A stretch of 12,910 nt of DNA, from NCBI GenBank assembly GCA_965369325.1, contig CBDUQI010000165.1:1-12910 (forward strand). Direction: 5' to 3'. A program made the translations under genes and the position numbers. The notes below the pieces were generated by a model that saw only the letters and a program-made list of their open reading frames with translations, had not been told where the DNA came from and did not search any database. Below, piece after piece: positions 6,533 through 12,910 of this stretch (position 1 is its first letter; the number at the start of each line of letters is the position of its first letter). This stretch comes from CBDUQI01 sp965369325. Its GTDB lineage: Bacteria; Pseudomonadota; Gammaproteobacteria; Steroidobacterales; JBCBZW01.

Positions 6533-7816
6533 TTACTCCAACGCCTGATATACCAGAGTGGAAAAGCGGCGGCTGATGTTCGACTGCACGGGCCGCACCT
6601 GCGACATGAACACGCCGACCAGACGCTCCTCCGGATCAATCCAGTAGCTGGTGTTAAATGCCCCACCCCAGCGATACGCGCCCGCCGATCCCAGCTCACC
6701 TGACTTGCCGAGGTCGCCAACCACTTCGAACCCAAGGCCGAAATCCGCGTGACCGTCATCGTCCCAGTCAACCCGGGCGGTACGCATTAGCTGGACTGAT
6801 TTACGCCCAACAATTCGCTCGCCGTCCAACGCACCATCGTTCAACAACATCTGGATGAACCGCGCGTAGTCATACGCGGTCGAGGACAACCCGGCGCCGC
6901 CAGAATAGTACGTCCTGGCACCCCGCACAGGGTACAGCGGGTCGTCAATTTTGATATCGGACTCGGTGCCATCCGACACTTTCAGCGCGCCACCGTCGGG
7001 GTGCGCGTACAGTGTTGCCAGCCGATGCGCTTTGGCAACGGGTAAGTAAAAGTAGGTATCCTGCATGCGCAGCGGCGTAAAAATGTGCTGGGCGAAAAAA
7101 TCTGCCAGCGACTGGCCGGACACCACCTCCACTAGGTAACCTAATAGATCGCTGCTTAACCCGTATTCAAAGCGCGCCCCCGGCTGAAACAGCAGTGGTT
7201 GTTGCGCCAGGCGCGCCATCTGGGCGGCCAGGGTCTGATCGGCGGCGGTGACGCCATCAATGATGCCGCTGTCCACATACGCCTGCTGCACCGCGCTTGG
7301 AATAAACGGGTAACCAAGCCCCGAGGTGTGCGTGAGCAAATCGATAATCCGAACGGGCGTGGTCGCGGGTTCGCTGGTTACCGCACCATCATCCGGAGTA
7401 CCCGTCAGCACGCGCGCGTCGGCGAAAGCGGGGAGATAATCCTCGATTGGGTCGCTGAGGCGAAAGTGGCCTTGCTCATAGAGCATCATGGCAGCGACCG
7501 TCGTCACCGCTTTGGTCATCGAGGCAATGCGAAAAATACTGTCTGTTTGCATCGCCTGGTCCGCCGCGATATCCGCATGACCGAAGGCTTTGTGATAGAC
7601 CACATGCCCGTCGCGAACCACCAGCGCCACCGCCCCCGGAATTTCCCCGTCGGCGATCGACTGCTCTATCTGCTGATCAATTCGCAGCAGTCGCTCTGCC
7701 AAAAACCCAGCCTGCGGCGCGGTGGGCGCATCGAATGCGTGTGCAAGCGCACCCGGCAAACACAGCAAACTAAGGAAGAAAGCCAGAACCCGGTTTGGGA
7801 TAAATTCAGATGCCAC
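6533..7816 (-). CDS. Exported serine hydrolase, class C beta-lactamase/EstB-like
   Basis: A 427-residue enzyme. The GTG start at 7816 was chosen because AGAAGG lies 8 bases upstream and a signal peptide follows at once (RVLAFFLSLLCLPGALAHA, cleavage near residue 27). Motifs are S99-M-T-K102 (nucleophile and base), Y218-G-L-S-S-D with LLGYLVEVVSG after it, and WGGAFNTSYWIDPEE (383-397) as the third motif. DLLTHTSGLGY and FTPLRMQDTYFYLP are standard in this family of esterases, DD-peptidases and related hydrolases. It is not closely similar to the 5343-6530 enzyme despite sharing the fold. It lies 137 bases downstream of the TonB receptor stop, past a terminator, so it probably has its own promoter (TATATT near 7850 on the minus strand, no clear -35). 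Likely periplasmic. Confidence 0.92.
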   Translation of the reverse strand: MASEFIPNRVLAFFLSLLCLPGALAHAFDAPTAPQAGFLAERLLRIDQQIEQSIADGEIPGAVALVVRDGHVVYHKAFGHADIAADQAMQTDSIFRIASMTKAVTTVAAMMLYEQGHFRLSDPIEDYLPAFADARVLTGTPDDGAVTSEPATTPVRIIDLLTHTSGLGYPFIPSAVQQAYVDSGIIDGVTAADQTLAAQMARLAQQPLLFQPGARFEYGLSSDLLGYLVEVVSGQSLADFFAQHIFTPLRMQDTYFYLPVAKAHRLATLYAHPDGGALKVSDGTESDIKIDDPLYPVRGARTYYSGGAGLSSTAYDYARFIQMLLNDGALDGERIVGRKSVQLMRTARVDWDDDGHADFGLGFEVVGDLGKSGELGSAGAYRWGGAFNTSYWIDPEERLVGVFMSQVRPVQSNISRRFSTLVYQALE

Positions 7817-7898
7817 GGCGTGAACCTTCTGATCTGCAAGTTCGGCCCAATATACCTCACCCGCGCCTTCGTGCTGCACCGGATGCCGGATCTGCGCC

Positions 7899-7928
7899 AA
7901 AAAAAATGCCGAGGGTTACCCGGCATTT
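7899..7928 (-). terminator. Intrinsic terminator of the TonB receptor gene
   Basis: On the minus strand, AAATGCCG (7928-7921) pairs with CGGCATTT (7911-7904) around a 9-base loop, and the run of T continues to 7899 (eight T in all). It begins 25 bases after the receptor stop codon. It should separate the receptor transcript from the serine hydrolase gene beyond, perhaps incompletely because the stem is only 8 bp. Confidence 0.88.
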
Positions 7929-7953
7929 AATGTTGGAAGGTTCTGCCTAGAAT

Positions 7954-10215
7954 CTAAAATTGCTTGTTGAACGTGAGCGACCAAGTCTCCGGATCTTGCA
8001 GGTAAACAAACCCGGCCAGGAACGACACCAACTGATCTTCGTCCGAGCAGTTCTTGCACGCGGCCGTCACCGACCAGTTCTGCTCAGTGTTGGTCAATGC
8101 GATGCCACCGTTGATCACCGTATAGTCGTCGATCAGTGCGACTGACTGGCCTGACGTGCTGATGTTGTGCTTGCCATAGCGCACGGCGCTAATTTTCGGC
8201 GTCAACTCCAGCGAATCGCTCAGCGGGATGGTATACCAGCCGCCAACGGATATCTGGCTCTCCGGCGCGCGCACCGGGGGCGCAATATCTCCCACTTCAT
8301 TTACAATACCCTGAGCGCAGTTCACGCCCATGGTGCGACACTCCGCCTGCTGGGTGATGATCGCCGGGTTCAGGTTAGTGTACTCGCTGTCCATGATTCC
8401 AATGTTGGTAAAAAAGGTCAGCCGGTCTGTCGGGACAGCGTAGAACTCCAGCTCAATGCCGGAAATATCCAAATCGGCGAAGTTGCGTGTAATAAAAGTA
8501 ATCGCCCCGGTGTCCGGGTCGTTGAAGGCGGAGGGCAACTGGAAGTCCTCCACATCCGACTGGAACACGGTCAGGTTGGCGCGCAGACGATTATCCATCC
8601 ACTCCGTGCGCAAACCCGCCTCGTAGCTCCACACGATCTCCGGTGCAAACGGCTGCAGGTTGGTGGCGGCAGTGCCACGGGCGTTCCAGCCGCCGGACTT
8701 GAAGCCGCGGGTAGCTGAGGCATACCACATCATGTCGTCGTTAATCTGATACTCGAAGGCAACACGCGGCGTGACGATCGACTCGGACTGCTCCAGTGGC
8801 ACACCGGCGGCGATCAGATCGGCCGCATTAATGACCGCGTCGGCGGCAGGATTACCATTGTCGCGAATGTTGAAGTCTTTCTCTTCATCCGTAAAACGCA
8901 AACCCACGGTCAAAGTGGACTTGTCGCTGATATGCCAGTCGCCCTGCGCATATACCGCCCATGAGCTCACGCCATTGTCCATGGTGCGATCGTACTGGAA
9001 CAGCGGCAGTCCTATGGGCGGTGGCGCCAGACCAATTGCACCAAGATTGAAAATCTGGGCCAAATCCGTCTCGTTGTCTTCGTCAAAGAAAAACACACCG
9101 GCCACGTAATCGATCGAATCGCCGGCCAGCGATCCGGTCAGCTTCAACTCGGCGGTGGTCTGATCATGCTGGCCTTCGTTGGCGATGGTGAAGCCACCAG
9201 TAAAAAATGGTCCCTCGAAAAAGTCGAGAAGAAAATCCTGCTCCAGCGTGAGGTAGCTGGCAAGAAAGCTCAGCTCCGACCCGCCCAAATCCCAGGTGAT
9301 ATTGGAAGTAAAATGCAGCGACTCAGTAAAGTTACCAAGCGGCAGGTTCTGTTTAGAGCCGGTGACCTGGCCGGCTAACGGGGCACCGTTTTCCACCAGT
9401 CCGGTGGCTGTAAAGCGGTCGCCGCCATCGTTGGCGAAGTTGAACATGTTGGCGTGGTCGGAGTCGATCCAGGTGACGGACCCATCCCAGGTGGTGCGGT
9501 CGCTCACGTCCCACTGCGCATGTAGGCGCACGCCCATGTTCTCTTCGGAGTTCAGCCCGGTCTCGCCGGTGGTGATATTGTCGACGAAGCCATCATCCTC
9601 AATGTAGTAGGCCGACAGTTTGGTACGGAATTTGTCGGATATCGGATAATCAACACTGCCGCGAACCTGCAGTCGGTCAAAGCTGCCGGTGCCCAACTCG
9701 ACGTAACCGCCCGCCTCTTCGGCTGGCTCGTTCAGGATCATCCGCACGGCGCCGCCAGTAGTGTTGCGTCCGAACAGCGTGCCCTGCGGCCCGCGCAGGA
9801 CTTCCACCCGGTTAACGTCGAACAGCGCGTAGTTGTTCGCGTTCTGCCGTTGAATGAAATAATCATCTACGTAGGTGCCGACCGGCGGGTCGAAGGTGGC
9901 GATCGACTCGGTGTTGTTCAGCGCGCGAATAGAATACGTGTTGGCGGTACCCAGGCCGGTATTGTTGTGTGCAACAAAGTTGGGCACGATCTTGGCAATA
10001 TCCAGCGCCTCGGTGGCGCCCACGCGCGCCAGGTCTTCGGCGGAGAAAGCCGATACGGCCACCGGGATGTCTTGCACGGATTCGGCACGGCGCTGGGCGG
10101 TGACCGTGATCTCCTCCAACTGCTGCGCGTATACATTTGGCGAGGCGATGAGCAAGCCTGAGGCGAGCGCACCGCAACCCAAAGAACCCGCCTTGAGTTT
10201 GGTAAAAGTCTTCAC
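7954..10215 (-). CDS. TonB-dependent outer-membrane receptor
   Basis: A 753-residue receptor for active uptake across the outer membrane. The GTG start at 10215 was chosen because GGAGGG lies 5 bases upstream and a signal peptide follows (residues 1-30, cleavage after VYA). A TonB box (EEITVTAQ, residues 34-41) follows directly. The plug spans about 44-165, with the typical VEVLRGPQGTLFGRNTTGG (138-155). The rest is a beta-barrel ending in an aromatic residue (WSLTFNKQF). The plug pattern is that of the large group carrying siderophores and many other ligands in marine and soil proteobacteria, so iron cannot be assumed. A C-terminal CKNC pair is notable. It is divergent from the DUF4440-like lipoprotein gene. 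The surrounding catabolic-type genes suggest an organic substrate. Confidence 0.96.
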   Translation of the reverse strand: MKTFTKLKAGSLGCGALASGLLIASPNVYAQQLEEITVTAQRRAESVQDIPVAVSAFSAEDLARVGATEALDIAKIVPNFVAHNNTGLGTANTYSIRALNNTESIATFDPPVGTYVDDYFIQRQNANNYALFDVNRVEVLRGPQGTLFGRNTTGGAVRMILNEPAEEAGGYVELGTGSFDRLQVRGSVDYPISDKFRTKLSAYYIEDDGFVDNITTGETGLNSEENMGVRLHAQWDVSDRTTWDGSVTWIDSDHANMFNFANDGGDRFTATGLVENGAPLAGQVTGSKQNLPLGNFTESLHFTSNITWDLGGSELSFLASYLTLEQDFLLDFFEGPFFTGGFTIANEGQHDQTTAELKLTGSLAGDSIDYVAGVFFFDEDNETDLAQIFNLGAIGLAPPPIGLPLFQYDRTMDNGVSSWAVYAQGDWHISDKSTLTVGLRFTDEEKDFNIRDNGNPAADAVINAADLIAAGVPLEQSESIVTPRVAFEYQINDDMMWYASATRGFKSGGWNARGTAATNLQPFAPEIVWSYEAGLRTEWMDNRLRANLTVFQSDVEDFQLPSAFNDPDTGAITFITRNFADLDISGIELEFYAVPTDRLTFFTNIGIMDSEYTNLNPAIITQQAECRTMGVNCAQGIVNEVGDIAPPVRAPESQISVGGWYTIPLSDSLELTPKISAVRYGKHNISTSGQSVALIDDYTVINGGIALTNTEQNWSVTAACKNCSDEDQLVSFLAGFVYLQDPETWSLTFNKQF

Positions 10216-10254
10216 GATATCCCTCCGCCTGTTTTTTTCAGGCCAAATAAAGTT

Positions 10255-10270
10255 GTTATAAGAATATAAC
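10255..10270. promoter_or_regulatory. 16-bp dyad overlapping the receptor promoter
   Basis: GTTATA-AGAA-TATAAC has perfect 6-bp arms and a 4-base spacer. It covers the proposed -10 hexamer of the receptor gene, the position expected for a repressor site. It also overlaps the 10-mer shared with the amidohydrolase upstream region. Confidence 0.45.
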
Positions 10271-10292
10271 ATTGTGACGTTTGTGCTGTAAA
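10263..10292 (-). promoter_or_regulatory. Candidate sigma-70 promoter of the TonB receptor gene
   Basis: On the minus strand, TTTACA (10292-10287) and TATATT (10268-10263) are separated by 18 bases, a fair match to sigma-70 elements. They lie about 50 bases upstream of the GTG. A consensus TTGACA also exists upstream (10308-10303) but has no -10 at a proper distance. Confidence 0.4.
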
Positions 10293-10336
10293 ATGACTTC
10301 CATGTCAAGCCATTCAACCCTCAGTGAGGTTGCCTG

Positions 10337-10822
10337 ATGCGCCTGTTATTGATTTGCGTCGTTTTGATGCTCGGAGGTTGCCAGCCACACACCAACGACG
10401 ATGCCAACACCGTCTTCAAGCAGGTGGGTGGACAGTGGATCGATCGCTACCTGGCTGCCGATCTGGAAGGATTGATGGCGCTGTACACCCCGGATGCCAC
10501 GGTTATGCTGCATGGCAAACCTGCCATGCAGGGCAAGGCGGCCATCCGTGAATTCTTCGCAGCCAGCCTGGGCAAAGCCGAGGTTAGTTTTAACATTGAC
10601 GTTGAGCAGGCCGAGATTCACGGCAACATGGCCTACCTGATCAGTAAATATTGGATGTCAGTGCGCCCGCACGACACCGACCAACACATTACCGATGCGG
10701 GCCGCTCACTGCTGATCTACAAACGCGACTCGTCCGGGCAATGGAAAATCCACGCCGATATCGATCAGGCAACACCCGATGTCCGCTGGCCACCAAGCCC
10801 GGCGGTTGAGGATACTCATTAG
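10337..10822 (+). CDS. SnoaL/DUF4440-like lipoprotein
   Basis: A 161-residue lipoprotein with a short hydrophobic signal and a good lipobox, LGGC, giving Cys15 as the lipidated residue. Residues about 25-145 match the NTF2-like SnoaL/DUF4440 fold: QWIDRYLAADLEGLMALYTPDATVM (33-57) carries the usual helix followed by the D-A-T-V strand, then AIREFF and GRSLLIYKRDSSGQWKIHADID (122-143). GAGG 7 bases upstream of the ATG supports the start. It is homologous to the exported protein at 4804-5343, with shared segments W-[VI]-D-x-Y-L, AIR-[QE]-FF and the C-terminal GxW-x-I-x-x-DID. Divergent from the TonB receptor gene, it may hold or process the imported ligand at the membrane. That role is inferred from context. 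Confidence 0.87.
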   Translation: MRLLLICVVLMLGGCQPHTNDDANTVFKQVGGQWIDRYLAADLEGLMALYTPDATVMLHGKPAMQGKAAIREFFAASLGKAEVSFNIDVEQAEIHGNMAYLISKYWMSVRPHDTDQHITDAGRSLLIYKRDSSGQWKIHADIDQATPDVRWPPSPAVEDTH

Positions 10823-10908
10823 ATATCGTTTGCAGCATCAACAGCGTGCTCGCACTCGGTGACCGTCAACTAGTACATCTGGCCCAACGCGCCACCCCGA
10901 AGCATCGG

Positions 10909-11754
10909 CTAGTGCATTTCCTCACCGCCGCTCACGTTGATTGCATCACCGTTCACGTAGCAAGCTTGCCCGGAGCAAAGAAACGCGACCATATTGGCCG
11001 TATCGCTAACTTGCCCTTCGCGGCGCATCGGATTGCGCGAACGCATATTGGTTAGATACTCCTCCACCGACACGCCCAGATACTGCGCAAAATACTTGTT
11101 CTGCTCCGCACCCAAACCGGTGGTCACGTGGTTCGGGCATACCGCATTCACCGTAATTCCCGCAGCACCCAGCTCTATCGCACTGGTGCGGGTCAAGCCG
11201 ATCATGCCGTGCTTTGAGGCGATGTACGCCGCCAGATGCGGAAATCCGGTCTTCCCTCCCTGGCTAGCAATATTTACAATGCGCCCGCCCTCACCCTGAG
11301 CAATCATTTGCAACGCCGCGTGTTTGGTGCACAAAAACGCACCCATCAGGTTGACGTCAAGCACAGCCTGCCATTCATCCCGCGTAACCTGCACCAACGG
11401 TTTCATCAGGTAACCGATGCCTGCGTTGTTCACCAGAATGTCCACCCGACCAAAATCCCGTACGGTGGTATCAAACAGCGATTGCACCTGCGCCTCGTCC
11501 CGCACATCGCAGGCAATTGCGCTGGCCTCTACGGCGCACGCTGCCGCGATGCCCGCGGCAATCTCGCGCATCTCCTCGCTTGTTCCCACCATGGATTCGG
11601 GCAGGTGAGTATCTGCATGTCCAATGTCGGCAATCACCACATGAGCGCCACACTCCGCCAGTCGTCTGGCGATCCCCTGCCCCAGGCCTTTGGTGCGCCC
11701 GGCACCGGTCACCACGGCCACCTTGCCCGTCAGTTCATTTGAAGCGTCGCTCAT
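10909..11754 (-). CDS. SDR-family NAD(P)-dependent dehydrogenase
   Basis: A 281-residue classical short-chain dehydrogenase/reductase that oxidises an alcohol or reduces a carbonyl. Seen: the Rossmann motif TGAGRTKGLGQG (16-27), two residues longer than the usual TGxxxGxG; Asp43 after the second strand, which favours NAD; CDV (82-84); NNAG (109-112); Asn135; catalytic Ser164, Tyr177 and Lys181; and the C-terminal NVSGGEEMH. Residues 44-68 form an extra loop (GHADTHLPESMVGTSEEM) seen in some SDR branches. GAGGG 6 bases upstream supports the start. It is the last gene of the minus-strand operon, 9 bases after the HapK-like gene, and likely acts on the product of its flavin-enzyme neighbour (inference). 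Confidence 0.94.
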   Translation of the reverse strand: MSDASNELTGKVAVVTGAGRTKGLGQGIARRLAECGAHVVIADIGHADTHLPESMVGTSEEMREIAAGIAAACAVEASAIACDVRDEAQVQSLFDTTVRDFGRVDILVNNAGIGYLMKPLVQVTRDEWQAVLDVNLMGAFLCTKHAALQMIAQGEGGRIVNIASQGGKTGFPHLAAYIASKHGMIGLTRTSAIELGAAGITVNAVCPNHVTTGLGAEQNKYFAQYLGVSVEEYLTNMRSRNPMRREGQVSDTANMVAFLCSGQACYVNGDAINVSGGEEMH

Positions 11755-11763
11755 GTCATGCCC

Positions 11764-12075
11764 TCACTCGATGTCGTCCATCACGATAAAGCACGGGTTG
11801 TCCGCGTACGTACCGAAGGCCTGCACCACGCCAGCCATTGCCTCGGACTGAGCATCCGCAGCCAACGCTTGCGCACTGGTGATCTGCAACCACTCCGCAT
11901 ACTGGTAGGGTGCTGGCTGGTCCGAGCCGAACACGCCCTCAGCGCGATACACGTTAAATGCGTGCACGCAGTTGAGCCCTCGCGCAGTGGGCAGATCCAC
12001 GCCACGCGCCCAGTTCTCGTATTCCTTGGCGTCTACGCCGGCTTTCAGGTTGAACAACACAAGTATTTTTTTCAT
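11764..12075 (-). CDS. HapK/RedY-like small protein, dimeric alpha/beta-barrel type
   Basis: A 103-residue cytoplasmic protein. Its opening MKKILVLFNLKAGVDAKEYE, then DLPTARGL, YRAEGVFG, PYQYAEWLQI and a final NPCFIVMDDIE, match what I recall of the REDY-like/HapK family. That family is named after genes in prodiginine pigment clusters and has the ferredoxin-like dimeric barrel fold of EthD and related proteins. Its exact activity is not established from this sequence. AGGAG 7 bases upstream supports the ATG. It is sandwiched between the flavin oxidoreductase (16 bases) and the SDR gene (9 bases), so it is cotranscribed and probably acts on the same intermediate. No prodiginine biosynthesis gene is visible here. 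Confidence 0.75.
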   Translation of the reverse strand: MKKILVLFNLKAGVDAKEYENWARGVDLPTARGLNCVHAFNVYRAEGVFGSDQPAPYQYAEWLQITSAQALAADAQSEAMAGVVQAFGTYADNPCFIVMDDIE

Positions 12076-12091
12076 CGCCTGGCTCCTGTCG

Positions 12092-12910
12092 TTAGATATT
12101 GGTACCTGCCGCGTGACCCTGCGCAGTGGCGGCCAGCAGGCTGCCCGGGCGCTGGCAATCCCCCACCAGCATCACGGGGATATTTCGCTGGCGAAGCTCG
12201 CGCGCCAGTCGCTCATGAGGCCGACGCGGCGTGGCGTAAGTAAACACCGCAACCTCTTCAATCGGGATTTGCACGCCGGTATAGATGTTACGAGCCATGA
12301 CAATGGCCGACTCAAGCGTGCCGGCATCGCCCGGCTCACAAAATGGCATGACGTTGATACCCCGCTGATTGATGCGTCGATAGATCCCCTGCCGGCTCAC
12401 CAATGACTCCTGTTGCGCAACCGTCTCACGCGGGGTCATCAGTACCACCCGATCGAATAATTCGGCCAGACGCTCGGCGGCCATATAGGTGCCCAGTGTG
12501 TGATCCTGATCAAACAACACGGCAGTGCCGCCTTGGGCACCTTGGTAGGCAAGCAATTGGCCCATGCATTCGCGCAAGTCAGGCACGACGCCTTCTTCAG
12601 CCAGGTCCGCCGGGAGCTGGCGTGGCCAAAGCATCTGGCTACCCGTTGCCAACACCACCTGATCGGGGTGCAAGGCCAAGATCCGCTTCACATCGGCCAG
12701 GCCCACAACTTGCACCGTAACGCCTGCGCGTTGGGCTGCCTGTTGCTGGTAATCGTAGACGCTGCTCAAATTTTCACCGCCCGGCAACTGCGCCTGCAAC
12801 CAGGTGTGCCCGCCCAATCGCCCGGTGCGGCTGAGCAATGTCACCTGATGCCCCCGCGCGGCGGCCACCCAGGCCGCTTCCAGACCGGCCACGCCGCTGC
12901 CCACCACCAC
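12092..12910 (-). CDS. FMN/FAD-dependent oxidoreductase, TMADH/FadH type (N-terminus outside window)
   Basis: The C-terminal 272 residues of what is probably a 650-700-residue flavoenzyme related to 2,4-dienoyl-CoA reductase (FadH), trimethylamine dehydrogenase and N-demethylases of the old yellow enzyme superfamily. The frame is open to the right edge. Visible parts: dinucleotide-binding GSGVAGLEAAW followed by GHQVTLLSRTGRLGG, then VLATGSQ, a second nucleotide-binding segment (VLFDQDHTLGTYMAAERLA), and the closing LVGDCQRPGSLLAATAQGH typical of this group. The FMN-binding barrel with the active site would lie outside the window, so the substrate cannot be judged. A stand-alone FAD/NAD oxidoreductase is the alternative. 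It is the upstream member of the operon with the HapK-like and SDR genes. Confidence 0.82.
   Translation of the reverse strand: MVVGSGVAGLEAAWVAAARGHQVTLLSRTGRLGGHTWLQAQLPGGENLSSVYDYQQQAAQRAGVTVQVVGLADVKRILALHPDQVVLATGSQMLWPRQLPADLAEEGVVPDLRECMGQLLAYQGAQGGTAVLFDQDHTLGTYMAAERLAELFDRVVLMTPRETVAQQESLVSRQGIYRRINQRGINVMPFCEPGDAGTLESAIVMARNIYTGVQIPIEEVAVFTYATPRRPHERLARELRQRNIPVMLVGDCQRPGSLLAATAQGHAAGTNI

Noticed and set aside
6062..6703. A 213-codon open frame on the plus strand
   Set aside because: It overlaps the C-terminal part of the NylB-like hydrolase in another frame. The translation is Arg/Ala-rich without motifs.
7199..7930. A 243-codon open frame on the plus strand
   Set aside because: It lies opposite the exported serine hydrolase, whose motifs and signal peptide are clear. 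Its translation has no recognisable domain and it runs through the terminator hairpin.
4804..10822. The two DUF4440-like genes as a recent duplication or composite-element boundary
   Set aside because: The proteins are clearly diverged (scattered identities only) and no nucleotide repeat or transposase accompanies them.
11764..12075. HapK-like gene as evidence of a prodiginine pigment cluster
   Set aside because: None of the condensing or pyrrole-forming enzymes of prodiginine synthesis is in the window. The neighbours look catabolic.

Overview
The window looks like part of a chromosomal accessory or catabolic region from a Gram-negative proteobacterium, most likely a gammaproteobacterium. 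The evidence is a TonB-dependent outer-membrane receptor, a lipobox lipoprotein, exported periplasmic-type enzymes, LysR and GntR regulators, and fairly GC-rich coding DNA. The species cannot be named from the sequence alone. No rRNA, tRNA, CRISPR array, insertion sequence or phage gene was seen.

Layout. Positions 1-724 (-) hold the N-terminal half of a dihydropyrimidinase/hydantoinase-type amidohydrolase running off the left edge. A 481-base spacer with GC-rich hairpins and one doubtful small ORF separates it from a divergent LysR-type regulator (1206-2096, +). Next comes a secreted protein of unknown function (2374-3111, +). It converges through a strong bidirectional terminator on a GntR/UTRA regulator (3222-3998, -). 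That regulator is divergent from a tightly packed operon (4197-6530, +) of an AhpD/carboxymuconolactone-decarboxylase-like protein, a SnoaL/DUF4440-like exported protein and a membrane-anchored serine hydrolase resembling 6-aminohexanoate-dimer hydrolases. The serine hydrolase ends 2 bases from a convergent, exported class C beta-lactamase/EstB-like serine hydrolase (6533-7816, -). A TonB-dependent receptor follows (7954-10215, -) with its own terminator. It is divergent from a second DUF4440-like protein, a clear lipoprotein (10337-10822, +). The right end is a minus-strand operon: the C-terminal half of an FMN/FAD oxidoreductase (TMADH/FadH/old-yellow-enzyme type), a HapK/RedY-like small protein and an SDR dehydrogenase (12910 down to 10909).

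How the parts may fit (inference): the receptor would import a substrate. The cell-envelope lipoproteins and serine hydrolases would bind it or cleave ester or amide bonds. The SDR, flavin oxidoreductase, AhpD-like protein and amidohydrolase would process the product in the cytoplasm, under LysR and GntR control. The substrate is not evident. The hydantoinase-like enzyme and NylB-like hydrolase both hint at amide or cyclic-amide chemistry, but this is not proven. The most unusual points are the HapK-like gene inside an oxidoreductase operon, the duplicated DUF4440 proteins beside transport and hydrolase genes, and shared promoter-region motifs upstream of the amidohydrolase and receptor genes.
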